From positions 16,983,579-17,047,578 of the forward strand of contig OX463816.1 of assembly GCA_949825045.1 (NCBI GenBank): a DNA stretch of 64,000 nucleotides. The letters are read 5' to 3'. How positions within the stretch are numbered: position 1 is the stretch's first letter; each line of letters starts with the position of its first letter. The notes below the pieces were generated by a model, which was given only the letters and a program-made list of their open reading frames with translations, was not told the DNA's origin and made no database searches. Made by a program: the position numbers and the translations under genes. The DNA is from Argyresthia goedartella (lineage: Eukaryota > Arthropoda > Insecta > Lepidoptera > Argyresthiidae). Positions 20,501 to 32,403 of the stretch are shown here, piece by piece.

Positions 20501-21721
20501 CTGTTGGAGTTTGGGTCCACATTCCATCAAGTCGTTGAGGCTGTGGCCTGATGATGTCTTAGCAGATGCATTAAAGACGACGCGTAGCTTCGTCGTGCTT
20601 GAATCTTGTTTGATAACGGAATGATGTGGAAGATAGCATTCCGGTTGCTTGTTGGTGAGACATATCTTCATATGCCCTAGTGCTATATATTCATGTATGA
20701 ACTGATGATAACTGTCATGTAAATTGTTGTCCCTTGAAAGTTTCCTCTCTAGTTGTTTAAACTGGGCCACTGCTTGTGGTTTTAAGGTTCCAAGCTGCTT
20801 GTCAAAGTCTGTTTTCATAGAAAATCGCTCTTCGTATCTCCCATTTGGAAGACGGTTTGTAGTTGACAGGAACAACTTTTCACAGTATTGATCCTGGCTT
20901 GTCATGTCATTGGAGTCTGTTGTTATATCTTCCATTTCCCAGTATTGAGAAATATCTTCCATATTGTTAATAATAACGTGACAGTTGAAGGTCGCTGCCA
21001 CCTGCCCTGACAGAATCCATCCCATTCTTGTTTTCTGCGCGATCGGCTGATGTATTGAACCTTTCATAAGTCCTTTCATGATTATTTCTGAGTAGACGTG
21101 TGCGCTCAGTAAAATGTCAATAGGTTTTGAAATGTGGTATTCAGGATCTGCTAACTGAAGGTGTTGAAAGTGTAAGTAATGCTGGTTGTCAAACGAGTTG
21201 GCCGGAAGATTGTTTAGAACCTTGTTCATAATAAGTGCCTCTGTAGTGAAACTGAAATCATTATGAATAGTCTTGCAATCTAATTGAATCTTTCCTTTGC
21301 TTTTCTTCGCTACGGTTCCTACGCCAGATATGGAAGCATTGAAACTTTGACGAGGTAATCCCAGCCTTTGTGCAGCGTTTTCTGTAATAAGGGTAACTTG
21401 CGAGCCCTGATCTAAAAGTGCTCTTAGAAACATGTAGGTTCCATCCACTGCTCGCACACGCATTTGTACCGTGGTGAGCAGTATGTCACCATCATTACTT
21501 GCTACGTGATTCGAGTTATGACGTTGTTGCGGCTTATTTGTTGAACTCGACGTCGCCGTCACTTGCATTTGTGTTACGGCGTCATGCAGTAGGCTATTGT
21601 GAAAGCCATCGCAAATTTTGCAACGTTTAGTGAAATTGCAATTATTATTTTCGTGAATATACAGACAATTTATGCAGATGTTAGGTTTCGCAATTGTTTT
21701 TAGTTGAACGTCCGGTGACAT
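17526..21721 (-). pseudogene. pol: Bel/Pao 1 pol: protease, RT, RNase H, integrase
   Basis: Zinc-binding cysteines (CINCLYIHENNNC, CKICDGFH) open the frame at 21721. The aspartic protease active site DQGSQVTLI follows at about residue 104. The RT shows MADCEKMYRM, TYGMKAAPYLAMRV and the catalytic FFVDDLLSG (about 20190-20222). RNase H carries FCDASEKVYD, LPRLELCGALLL, AWTDSMIVLGWL and DDAADCATRG. The integrase has a zinc-binding HGGP...CVKCRRF region and the D-D-E residues in GVDFTG, SDNATNF and GGLWEAAV (near 18570, 18385 and 18225), then the chromatin-side tail KEDNMPPSKWALGRVTDI. Breaks are a frameshift near 19800, TAA at 19186, a frameshift near 19010 and TAG near 18876. The last codons form a hydrophobic signal-peptide-like stretch (NVLVTALLLFITCLTS). 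Confidence 0.9.
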
Positions 21722-23038
21722 AGATTTGAATTTCCTGCATTGGAATAACGCATGTTTTGAGTTACATACAGCACAGTTGAATATAGTTGAATTGCTTTGG
21801 TATGATCTTGTTTTTTCAGAGCTCCATGATGACCTCTGAATATCTTTGCTCTTCTGATTGTAGGGAGTTTTTTATGTTAATTGCTTGATTGTAGGCGTCG
21901 TTTCATCGCTTTTCTTATTCAAAGGCTCTAAGGCAGTGAATTTTGCCTCGAGAAATGAGGTGAATTCGTCAAATGAAGGAGTTTCACGAGGAGCTTTGCG
22001 TGACTCCATGTAGTCACTGTATGTGACATTATCGAGCTTTTTAACCAGCAGATGTACAAGAAGTGGATCGTAGATGTATCTATCCCTAGATTGTGGATAG
22101 CATGGATGCATTCCATGGTGGTGTCATGAAGTTTTTTGATATCGGCAGAAGATTGTTTTTGTATGATAGGCTGATTTAAAAACCATTATATCTGTTTGGT
22201 AAAGAGAACTTGCTTGTTGTCATATCGATGGGTCAAAATCTCCCAAGCCGTATCATAATTGTCAGATGATACATTGAGATGCTGGATGAGACGCTCAGCT
22301 TCTCCTTGCAGTTTCCCGTTTAAATGCTGCATCTTCTGCGCCTTTGTCAGTACAAGATTGTTGTGAATAGTTCCCGAAAAAAGATCAAAAAATGTTGGCC
22401 ATTGTGTATAATTGCCCGAAAATTATGGTATTATCATTTTTGGGGTTGCTTGCTGCTGATGGGCCATAGCACTAATTTTTTTGTTAAGATCTTTTTGACA
22501 GATTTGGAGACCGTTTCATGATGAGTAAATCCATCTCGTAGTTAACGTCCGAACCTTGAAGTATGTTGTCAATTTGCCAATGTAAGTTGTCAATTTTCTC
22601 CCGACGTGATTTCAGAGCTTTCAATTCATCTTCAAGCTCCCATTTCTCTTCAATTTCCGACACAATTATTCCGTCCGTAAGTCTCGAAAATGCCCGAAAA
22701 TTTGTTTGCTGGAGACTGATCAGTTCAGTAATTTTTTGGTCAGGTTGCGTGCCCTTATCCTGCGTATTTGTGTAACTGGATATAATTTCACGAGTATATT
22801 GGTAATTTTTCTTCGTAATGTTATTAATGTCCTTGGTGTAACATTCATGAGTCTTGATAGGCTCCATCATGAGTTGATTGTCATTCGCTTCAAACTCCGC
22901 CCAAAGCGTATCTTAAGCTTCCACCCGTGTTTTGATGTACTCTGGAGTCTTCCGGCTTGGAGAATATTTCTTAAAGTTGGTCAGCACTTGTTCAAGAGAG
23001 TGCGTGATCTCTTGCTGACGAGATATGAATGTTTCCAT
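21722..23038 (-). pseudogene. gag: Bel/Pao 1 gag
   Basis: The start is taken at the ATG at 23038 (METFISRQQEITHSLEQ) because the homologous gag of the second element begins the same way (MEALFSHQ). An in-frame TAA lies at 22915-22913. The frame then continues as a helical, charged protein with EEKWELEDELKALKSRREKI (22870-22484), followed by a frameshifted capsid-like part LLVHLLVKKLD and EEFTSFLEAKF-type residues (about 22110-21870). A CX2CX3HX4C knuckle (CAVCNSKHALFQC) sits at about 21780-21740, just before pol. At least one stop and two frameshifts disable it. Confidence 0.78.
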
Positions 23039-23477
23039 ATTGCAATGTCAAGTTATCAATAAAGTAAGAAAATGGAAAGATCTTACTTGTATTTGCTGCT
23101 GTAGTTCACTCACACCTGTGAGGACCGAACGGGATAAGTGATAAGTCTCCACACCCTGGTACCGTGCCCCGAACTGTATGTTGTCGCGGCTGCCTGAGCT
23201 GCTGTGGCTGCGTGTACACCCGGCTTGCAGTATAATGTCGCTACAAATGGGTCTGCCCGCAGTATGCTGGTTACTGGTGGCTTCGATTTTTTATTACTCG
23301 AAGTGTGCTGAAGTGCTTCAGTTTGTATAACTCAAACTGTCAATAGAGTTTGATTCACTCTACAATGTCACTGGTGTCACTATGAACTGTAATCTGAGTT
23401 GCTAGTTCCAAACTTAACCACAAATCTGAGTCTCAAATTACTGCACTGAATTTAGAGTCCCGAAATACATAGTCAAA

Positions 23478-23494
23478 TCCGGTTCGAAGGACCA
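23478..23494 (-). promoter_or_regulatory. Primer binding site of Bel/Pao 1
   Basis: tccggttcgaaggacca lies three bases inside the 5' LTR. It is identical in all three Bel/Pao-like elements of the window. The tRNA was not identified. Confidence 0.75.
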
Positions 23495-23497
23495 AAA

Positions 23498-23691
23498 TGT
23501 ACGGTGCGGGCTGCTATGATCACACACCGAATGTCAGATAGTATGGCGAGGGTTGAGAGATGTCAAAGGAGAGACGACCGATACTAACGAATGCGTTTAT
23601 AGCACTAAAAAAATATTACAAATAATGAGTGAAGTAATTTAGGTAGGTACTGCAGAGTAAGCATAATTACAATGTACTAATGGCTCGTACA
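23498..23691 (-). repeat. 5' LTR of Bel/Pao 1
   Basis: Second copy of the 195-bp LTR, with CATCT immediately after it. In element orientation it contains the presumed promoter, but no TATA box could be assigned with confidence. Confidence 0.92.
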
Positions 23692-23849
23692 CATCTATTA
23701 CGAGACAAAATAATTACTTTGCAACGATTCGTGCACTTGTTGTGGTGACGTGGTGCTGTGGGATTTACTCTCTATAATTAAGTTATTTATAGGTTGTTGC
23801 TAGTTTATTTAATTTATGTTAGTTGATTGAGCAAAATCGGGGCCAATCT

Positions 23850-24230
23850 GGCAATGTGATATTGAAAGTACAAAAAATTGTTATCGTTATTAGTTGCTAT
23901 TGGTTATTTATTTTTTGAAAAGATGCTTCCAGTGTAGTTTAAATGAATTAGTCGTTGAAGTTTTTTTTTTTTTTTTTTTATTTATCTTTATTTAGAAACA
24001 AACAGTCTCTTATAGAATACATTGTTACAATATAGGGTGGCAATGTGATATTGGAAGTACAAAAAATTACTATCGTAATTAGTTGCTATTGCTTATTTAT
24101 TTGTTGGAAAGATGTTTCCAATGGAGCTTTCCAATGTATTTTAAGCGGATTTGTCGTTGAAGATTTTTTTATTTTTATTTTTATTTATCTTTATTTAGAA
24201 ACAAACAGTCTCTTATAGAATACATTGTTA
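23850..24230. repeat. Tandem duplication of a 189-bp unit with LINE tail
   Basis: Two head-to-tail copies (23850-24038 and 24039-24230) begin ggcaatgtgatattg and end in attgttaca. Each holds a T-rich run followed by the same LINE 3' sequence (tttatctttatttagaaac). Divergence is about 10 percent, mostly in the T run. Confidence 0.8.
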
Positions 24231-24850
24231 CATATATGGGTAATGATAATATAGAGTTTCCTTAAATAGAGTATGAAAACGATACTACAATTCAATAGCA
24301 TCCTAATGCTAAACCATGTAACTTACAAAGGTACTAAAAATAAACTGGAAATAAAATTTCTAATATGTAAAATCGATGCTATAAAAATACCTTTACATTC
24401 TGACAAAAATAAAACTTTTTTTTTATTTGAACAGACAAAAAATGCAATAAAAGTCAACTATCTAATTAAAAACTAATAATACACTTCAAGGTTTGTTGTA
24501 TGAAGCTACAAAACTTTACACTGAAAATATTTTTTTTTTTAAATTTATCATCATACATCTTAAATGCTCTTCTAATGAAACCGTTTCTTTCATATGAAGT
24601 TCGACTACTAGTAATATAAAAGATGTTCTTCTTTCTACATACTCGCTCACAACGACGGGGTACTCTAAAGGAAAGAGATTTTAATAACTCAGGGGCATCG
24701 ATAATATTGTTAATGACTTTATAAAGAGTAATAACATCAGTGCTTTCGCGACGCAAGCTCAAAGTTAAAGATAGTCGCCGTTTTGACGAAAACTCGTTTT
24801 TAAAACCTTCTCTTGTAAGTTTAAATATTTTTGTTTGGAGACTGGCCTTT
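24170..24850 (-). pseudogene. 3' end of a LINE ORF2 (minus strand)
   Basis: A 98-residue open frame (24762-24466) reads MSLRRESTDVITLYKVINNI, then a RVPRRCERVCRK stretch and YERNGFIRRAFKMY. This matches the extreme C-terminal region of ORF2 in arthropod non-LTR elements. It continues upstream to about 24840 and is followed by a 3' UTR that enters the duplicated tail. The catalytic RT domain is absent (5' truncation). Confidence 0.65.
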
Positions 24851-26005
24851 AGTAAAACTTGATTTTTGCAGTCAAAGATGAAACCGGCGTCAATCGATAG
24901 AGCAAATTATTACAAATATAAGTAGCTATGTATAGTTCTTTTGATAACGTACGCGCTAGCCCTAAATAAGGCAAAAATAAAATTTATTTTGCCATGAGAC
25001 GCCTAGAACCATTATAAAACATGGTGCATAGAGCGGGTGGACAGCGGGCTGAAAAATGCCTTTGAGTGAGAGACATGTGTGGATGATGTATTTTAGTGAG
25101 AACTCGGAAGTTTCAAGCGCGGAGCTGTTCTTTCACACAAACCTGCGACTATCACTCACACAAACTAATTTTAAAGCATAACCAAGGAACTTTGGTTGAG
25201 CAGAATCGTGAAAAGTTGTAGATTTTAACCCTTTTTTGTCCATATTTTTTCTTTTTATGTTATGAATATATTTGATTTATTTGTGATTGTTAGGTACATT
25301 TAATTAAATGATACCTTTGATTGTACTATGTTTCTTTCTCTACAAATCTACGTTATATATTTGTAATTTATAATCTGACTTCAAAGGGCGATAAAAACAA
25401 ACAAACATTGTTTGCACTTTGAATTTACGTTTCTCGCAAAGGACGTTTTAGAAATTCACAATTACACACATGTTTTTCAACAATTTACTTTTCGATGGAA
25501 ACTAGTTTCATCTCTAGCGGCAGATGGCATTTTTTTTTAAACGGTATTTTTAAATGTATATATTTAAAAAAAATGGTCAGATATAACAACTTTAAAATGT
25601 TTTCAGGAAATCAGGCACAGTCAGTTCCATCTACCTCACAATATGAAACTGCTTTTGAAATAGTGACATATCAGCGAGGAAAGCCTATACTTCTCCGTTT
25701 TGGCCATAAAAACAACGCACAAAGAAAAGAAAAGATTATTCCTGTGTGCTGCGTTGTAAGGAGAGAACAACAAAGTCAAAGTCAAAGTCAAAGTACTTTA
25801 TTACTGTAGATTTATATATACTTAGCAAACGTCAATTTTGCCTCTTCTCTACATTGGACCACTGTTGAAATGCGACACTAGTTACTGCAAGTAATAACTG
25901 TATCATGCAAGAAGATATACACAAATGTAAGCTTAATTTTGCTTCAAATTTATTGGATGGATTTAAGAAGTGTGAGGTAGAAGTGATATTTTATTGCACT
26001 AACCG
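24850..26005. other. Non-coding interval with a short tandem tail
   Basis: No gene is supported. A GTCAAA tandem (about 25772-25795) followed by tactttattactg looks like the 3' tail of a minus-strand LINE. Confidence 0.4.
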
Positions 26006-26009
26006 TTTA

Positions 26010-28255
26010 CCAACAGTGTTCCGAAAGATTGTATCAAGACTCAGCGATAAATAAATCTCCCTCGTTAAAAACTTACGCAAAAACGGAAATATTAAGAACA
26101 TGTAAAAATAAAAACGAATTTATTAAATCTGAAATTGAAAACTGCAAGGGAGACATAAAAAAGCTATGGAACATAATTAATAAACTAACAGGCAAAATCT
26201 CTACTACTATTGAAGATACTATATACAAATACATAACTGTCACCCCAATAAAAAATGTGGTAAATAAATTCGCCGATGAATTTAAAAACGCGGTAGCCGC
26301 AATAAAGACGCATTGTAATAAAAAAATACTAGACCCAACATCTTACCTTGAAGCGACAGACAAAAGCATGAGGCTTAAAATGGCCACCGAAGAAGACATA
26401 AAACAACTCATACAGCAACTGGTTGATAACAAATCCCCCGGTGCTGATAAAATAAGAGCTAAGGACATCAAATACGCATGTAACGCTATTGCTCCAGCTA
26501 TTAAAAACTTGATCAACACTAGTATACGCACAGGACAATATCCAGACTTCTTAAAACTAGGAATAATAAGACCTATTTACAAAAAAGGCGATCATCGAAC
26601 TTACTCTAACTACAGACCAATTACTATCCTTTCATGTATCGATAAAATATTTGAAAAATTCCTAGGACAACAAATAAAAAAATACCTACAGAAAAACAAC
26701 ATTATATCAAGTAAACAGTACGGGTTTCAGCGTAACAAGAGTACCTCTCAATTACTGGCAAACTTTGCAGACGAAATTTATAATCATTTAGATAAAAAAA
26801 AACATGTCCTAATAGTTTTCATAGACTACAGCAAAGCTTTTGACACGTTATTTCACTCTACCATAGATGCCAAAAATTACCTATGCGGCATAAGAGGTCC
26901 ACTCCAAAGCTTACTACAAAACTATCATAAAAATCGGAAATCTTTAGTTAAAATTGATAACGTCGAAAGCAATGAATTCTTAATAACTGAGGGCACTGCT
27001 CAAGGATCTGTCATCGGGCCAATAGAATATTTGATATATGTCAACGACATGCCAAATGTTGCTTAAAAAATGTTCCATGTACCAGTTCGCCGATGACACA
27101 GCAATGATTGCAGCCCACAATGACCTGATAGAAGCCCAAAAAATGCTTCAAGATGATTACAATAACATTTGCAAGTGGTCACATGATGCCGGGCTAGTAC
27201 TCAATACTGACAAGACCAAATTACTCCATGTACGATCAAGCCACATCAAAAGTACCCACAGTCCGTCCATACCGCACACACTCATGACTGCATGCACTCC
27301 CACTGTAGTAATTGCTGCTGCGTATCACTAGAGCTGGTCAGACACATTAAATACGTCGGCCTTATAGTTGATGATAGGTTTACTTGGTCCAAGCACATAG
27401 ACTCCATATGCACTAAGTTAAGAGCTCTGCTTCTAAAATTCAAAATTCCAAAACACAGATTACCCACCCACATGTTACTCACACTATACAAGACTATGAT
27501 TGAATCAATTGTAACCTACGGATTGAGCACATATGGAAGAGCATCACCATATCTAACTAATGAAATTCATAAACTACAACATAGAATAATAAAAACTATA
27601 GTTCCGTTGTCCATTAAGTTAGAATTTAGAAGTAACCCTCTTAAACTTTTTAATTATTGTAAAACCATGCCCCTGTCTACCCAATTTGATTACTACATAC
27701 TAAAGGAATACAATAAAATTCATGACACATTATTGCTTAAGAAAATATGCCATAAAATAACAACACGGAAAACAACTGAAACAAAATTTTATATACCAAA
27801 CTTTAATAATAGCAATGGGAAAAGAACAGCTTCTTACCTTATCCCAAAAAAACTAAACGAACTGCCTCATGACATACGAACACAATTTCAAGATCACAAT
27901 TTAAAGAAAAAAATAAAAAACTTTTACTTAACAACATTAGAACTGCAGAACAACCCAACTGATATTTTTTGTTAAGACTGGAAGCAACTACAGGCGCGCG
28001 GAATGTATGATAGACGTTCAGCAGTAAGTAGTGCACAGCTACATATATTCTACTCGCTCTCACAACACACACCTCAACGCGCATGGGTTGGTTCCCGTCT
28101 CTTTCGCATTAAGAAATAGTTTAAACTACCTACATAATGAATGTAAACTGCCAGACCGACACAAATAAACCTTTTAGGTTTCGTGTCACAAATTTGTCAA
28201 TTAGTACTTAAGATTTTTTATATTAATAAATAAACAAATAAACAAAATAAACAAA
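26010..28255 (+). pseudogene. 5'-truncated LINE: reverse transcriptase and 3' end
   Basis: There is no endonuclease. The RT begins in the linker region and carries SPGADKIRAKDIK, YSNYRPITILSCIDKIFEKF, QYGFQRNKSTSQLL, FIDYSKAFDTL, GTAQGSVIGPIEYLIYVNDM and, after a frame change at 27066, the catalytic QFADDTAMIA. The thumb region (KYVGLIVDDRFTWSKHI) follows a second frame break near 27330, and the protein runs to 27975. A 3' UTR leads to an AAATAAACA tandem tail at about 28225-28255. The sequence differs clearly from the LINE at 3415-8620 and represents another family. It is dead on arrival by truncation, with later indels. Confidence 0.88.
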
Positions 28256-28346
28256 TGTTGTTTCGAAAGAAAAATAAGTTGCTAGGTGTAAAGACAGTCT
28301 GTTTTAAACCAATAATGCAAGAGGATTGCTTTCAGCCTTTATATTT

Positions 28347-28376
28347 GAAAGGGTCCGACTTATGTCGGATCCTTTC
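28347..28376. repeat. Short palindrome
   Basis: gaaagggtccgac pairs with gtcggatcctttc around a 4-base loop, with one mismatch. No associated gene was seen. Confidence 0.6.
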
Positions 28377-28710
28377 ATCATTCATCCGTCAACAAAATCG
28401 AATCGTCCAGCGATTTTGCAACAATCGTCGCATTGTATAACACTATCTGAATAAATCGACATAAAAATGAGCAAATCGACTGTACCATGCAACTGTAAGG
28501 TTAACGAAAGTATAGTTTGCTTCACTGTTCATTGAGGGCTACGAAAGAGATATCCATGAATTGTGTAAAGTGGAAGCAGCAGTGGATGAAGTCCATGGGA
28601 AATAAACGCTATGGTTCAACCTATCTCAGTAAGAACGGGAGACGCTACTCGAAATAAAAAATAATTATTATTAAATAAATTAGGCGAATTTCAGAAATAA
28701 AATTACTTAC

Positions 28711-28790
28711 GTATGAAAGGTAACGCCGTCGTTTTCTTTGGAAACAACATAGCTTGAGTTTTTGCAATTCACAACGGCACAGTAAGGCAT
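28711..28790 (-). CDS. Candidate first exon with a THAP-type zinc finger
   Basis: The ATG at 28790 opens MPYCAVVNCKNSSYVV followed by an acidic turn and GVTFH, ending at a consensus splice donor AC|GTAAGT. Known: THAP domains start at the very N-terminus with C-x2-4-C, have a conserved T-F-H-x-F-P after about 20-25 residues, and bind DNA. They occur both in host regulators and in P-element transposases. Only the first cysteine pair and the TFH are on this exon. I did not find the following exon with the C-x2-H pair downstream on the minus strand. It may be a host gene start, a domesticated transposase or a relic. Confidence 0.45.
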
Positions 28791-28869
28791 TTTTATGTTT
28801 ATTAGTACACGGCTTACATTCGAACAGCCATAGAGCGACTGAGCCGGGATGAGTGGAGTCCACCTATTA

Positions 28870-30790
28870 AAAACACGCGAAGTAGGTAGACTTTCGCTGT
28901 CTATCTCGATAACTGGTCTGTGTTGAAATCCCTTAAAAATTAAATGATTCAGTACATAAAGCTAAAACACAATATACATAAAATGTAAAAATAAAAAGAA
29001 ATAAACTTTGGGAATAAAAATATGTTGATAGATAAAAATTAAGACTGTTATTAGCGAAGTATTGAAACTAGAACTTAGTGATAGCTAAGTTCTAGGAAGT
29101 GGACTGAAAAGATTAAAAACTTGAATCTAAAATATTTAGTTACAAGTTTTGTACCCTAATAATTAAATATGATTATTTATTTATCTTATCATTACATTTT
29201 ATCTTTATCTTTATCTTTACATTATCCCACGTTCAGTGATTCGGATGACACGTTAAGATGTAGATCGCGGATACTATCGCTACGTGGTAGTGGTCGTAAT
29301 ATCCCTCTACCAACCCGCACTGAGCCAGCGTGGTGGAGTATGGCTTAATATTAGTGGAAAACTAGTAAAGGCCTGTGCCCCTCGGTGGGGACCATAATGG
29401 GCTTCATTTATTATTAATTATCAATGCAATCTTTTTGTGCAATGCATATGACTCAATTAGTATATGTAAGTAGATACGTTTACAAAGTATTTTTATTAAA
29501 AGCGCTTTCATTCCTTTCGGCGAGCAAGAGTGCTGAAGTAGAGTAAATGGACTGGAATATTCTTTCCATGGGCAAATTATCCCAAAATATTACACTAGGT
29601 ACTAGGTATTCCCGCGAAACCTGCTGCTCGGAAAAACGAGATAAATACACATTTGTAATGGACCATTTCACCGTGACTTAAGTGTTACTGTAGTCTTTAT
29701 TGAACAAATTTGAGCTTAAATATAACTTTGTGGTCCAAAATTGATTCATGGATTGAACGCAAAAACAAGTTAGCTTGATCTCGGATCGACATTGACATTT
29801 CATATATATCTATGGAATGTCAAAATCGTTTAGAGATTAGTGCTAACTCGCACACTATCTCTCGGAAATTTAAAACGGAAATCTTAACGGAAAACCTATT
29901 ACGGAAAAGTGGCGTTAGCTAACCGGTGGTATTCAAGAGGTTGAAAACGAATTTCCATTTCTATTGCTGATATTTTTTTCATCCTTCTCCCATATAGCAA
30001 AAGGTGATAAAAATATATACAGGCTCTCCTTTTTAGTGAATCTTATCTGTATATGCTGTTATAACGTGAAGCTGTAATGATATCCAATCACACGTCCTCT
30101 AACGCATACATACGCGTTAAATAACCCCTCGATATTTTTTTACGGGTCGCGAATTTGCACCTTATGCCATGGCAATAAAATTTTTGGGTACTGCAGTACC
30201 AAAATATGCTCGAGGGGCTAATTAACACTCATTATGCCCAAAAACAATGAAAATCCCTGATACCGAGGTTCGATTTACTGCCTACACTAGTGGGTATTGG
30301 AATTCGACTTAATTTTCACTATTCATCATCTCTCGATGGAGATTCTCTAATCACTCGGCGCAGACAGTTTGGGAACCGCAATCGTCCCTACGAGATAGGA
30401 GTGTCTGATAAACATATGGATCAAGGACCTTAATTTCTAAGTGTTGCCGAACCCCTTCTATTTTGAGGAGATAAGAACGGCAGGAAGGTTCAAAGAAGCG
30501 CTCTTTGTACCAACGGGAGAAAATCTGCTGTTTGATTTTTGCCATATTCATTTGGCAAACAGCACTCACTAACTCTCAGTAGGCATACCTGCTTAAATTT
30601 AAAAGTTGCAAGACAGAAAATGTTCCATCTCACTCTGAGTGAACAGGCAATTTTAAAGGAGTAAGTACAAACCATAAATTTTATAGAAATACAGATTAAA
30701 ATCATCGTTCGGAATTAGGTTGGTATTTTTTATAAAAAATAATTTAACTATATAAGAAGATAATTTCCGGTGCAAACCTACCTACAGCTA
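28870..30790. other. Non-coding interval with repeat fragments
   Basis: A TTTATC tandem lies at 29192-29218. A SINE/LINE-tail-like segment is listed separately. An inverted repeat around 30125-30219 (CCCCTCGA against TCGAGGGG, with a GTACTGCAGTAC palindrome inside) may be a small MITE. No gene is supported. Confidence 0.4.
29225..29440 (+). repeat. SINE/LINE tail-like fragment
   Basis: The run taccaacccgcactgagcc, then agcgtggtggagtatggctt and a cctgtgcccctcggtgggga segment resembles a very common moth and butterfly retroposon 3' region. Assignment is from remembered family character, not a search. Confidence 0.45.
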
Positions 30791-30793
30791 TAT

Positions 30794-31497
30794 TAAAAAC
30801 TGGCCAAGTGCGTGTCGGACTTCGCACATTTAGGGTTCCGTAATAAATTTAGAATTTAAGCCAAAAATATTAAATTAGGAAGGTACTCACTTCACATACA
30901 CCTGATACACCTAGCCAAAATATCACTATCATTCTTCACTAGCAAATAATAATTTTGATTTTCACAGTGTTTGTATGAATGATAAAGTTATCTTTGCAGT
31001 TTTTAATAATTGTTTTATATCTTAAAAACTGCTTATTTTATTTTGTTCCAACAAATTTTCGTTAAAAGTGTAAATACACAGCATATATTTTTGGTAGAAT
31101 TTTTACTCTCTTAATTTAAATGTTAGGAGGGGGGGGACTAATTTTTCTACTTTGGAAGGGTCTGTCTCTTTAACGATTTACTTTGAGGAAATATGATTTC
31201 AGGATTTTCAACGAAATTTTTAAAAACCTATCTATAGACACTCTACACGTATAAGTTTGATGAAAAACATTTTTTTTTGGTTTCAGTTCCATGTTTGGGG
31301 AGCCCATTTTAATTATTTTAAATTTTCTATTTTTGAATAAAAATCGTAATGCAATTCACACAATACGTCTAAGTTTTAAGTTTCAACCGTGTAGTTTTAA
31401 TAATTTCTGCATAAAATTGCTGTGCAATATGGACGGATGAATGAACGGACAGACAGAATTGACGAAACTTTAAGATTTCCTTACGGAACCCTTAAAG
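30794..31497 (+). repeat. Non-autonomous repeat, long copy
   Basis: It starts aaactggccaagtgcgtgtc and ggttccgta and ends tacggaaccctta. This is the same termini arrangement as the element at 32627-33028 that sits inside the mariner copy. It is non-coding, about 700 bp. Confidence 0.65.
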
Positions 31498-31539
31498 GTC
31501 AAAGGAAATTAAAGCGAACAGCACTAAATAAAGGCTTAT

Positions 31540-31985
31540 AGTAGTTAATGTGACTGTAACATAATGAAGGGCATTAAAACTCGAGTGTTCATATTAATAT
31601 CACGCGAGAGTTTCAATGCCTAATTATGTACCGTTAGATACACTAGTTTATCTACACACATGTCATCAGCTCTCTTTGATGTGTTCAGGAACGGCATGTT
31701 CGACCGGCATTTTTGCTTTGATCATTGCTCTGCACTTTTTTAGCTTGTTCAGTAGTACCAACTTCACAGACAAACTAGGGGCGGCACGCGGGTGGGCGGC
31801 GGCGTTCGAAATTTGAATGTCATAATATCTCGAAATATTGATACATTGTATTCACAATGTATCAATATACAGATAATCAAGGAGTTTTTACCAAGTAGTA
31901 TGTCATTATGCTGGTCATAACGTGCGGTTTTTGGACGCAGTAAAGAGGGTTTATGATACGTGTGTAGATGAAAGAATAAACATGA
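31540..31985. repeat. Dispersed repeat, copy 2
   Basis: This is the second copy of the repeat at 12510-12830, with an extra internal segment of about 190 bp (31690-31880) that holds a perfect atacattg/caatgtat inversion. Non-coding. Confidence 0.55.
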
Positions 31986-32119
31986 CCACTCCCTGAGGTA
32001 GCCAAGTAATTTTAGTAGTCGCCTCACAAATCATATTATATGTATGTAGGTGCTTGAAACAAATGACCCGCATTTACTTTGGGACTTGCCAGAATAGCTT
32101 AATTAAAATATTCCTGCTG

Positions 32120-32330
32120 TTACTACCTCTGTGGCAAAGCGGTTGTAGCTCTGCCTACCATTCGAGAGGTCCTGGGTGCGATCCCCGGCTAAGGGTAAAA
32201 AAAAACCCAGATCTTGGATGTGTGTCACGTCGCTGTTTCTGGTTCTCACGACACAAGGTATGCTTGTAAAGGGCCAGAAGCAATGTATGTGCTGTATGTA
32301 AATGTTTATTTATTATTATGTTTTATTTTG
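32120..32330 (+). repeat. SINE with tRNA-like head, copy 1
   Basis: The head carries an A-box-like tggcaaagcggttgt and a B-box-like ggtgcgatccc, followed by an A-run and the body ccagatcttggatg...ggccagaagcaatgtatg. The same body recurs at 38974-39190. It is a pol III-type retroposon, not a tRNA gene. Confidence 0.7.
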
Positions 32331-32403
32331 AGAAAAGAAGAATCTATGTTCTAGTTTTTGTTTCATAGCAATTAATCTGATTTGATCTGAGTGATTTTGA
32401 AAA

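Larger units (their letters stand above)
15454..23691 (-). mobile_element. Bel/Pao LTR retroelement 1 with envelope-like region
   Basis: The element is bounded by 195/194-bp LTRs (TGTACGG...TACA) and flanked by the 5-bp duplication CATCT (15449-15453 and 23692-23696), which fixes its limits at 8.24 kb. On the minus strand it carries a primer binding site, gag, a protease-RT-RNase H-integrase polyprotein and an F-type env-like region. By eye the LTRs differ at about four sites, so insertion is fairly recent. Several stops and frameshifts nevertheless break gag, pol and env, so this copy is defective. It belongs to the group of Bel/Pao elements with a third, envelope-like, coding region. Confidence 0.93.
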
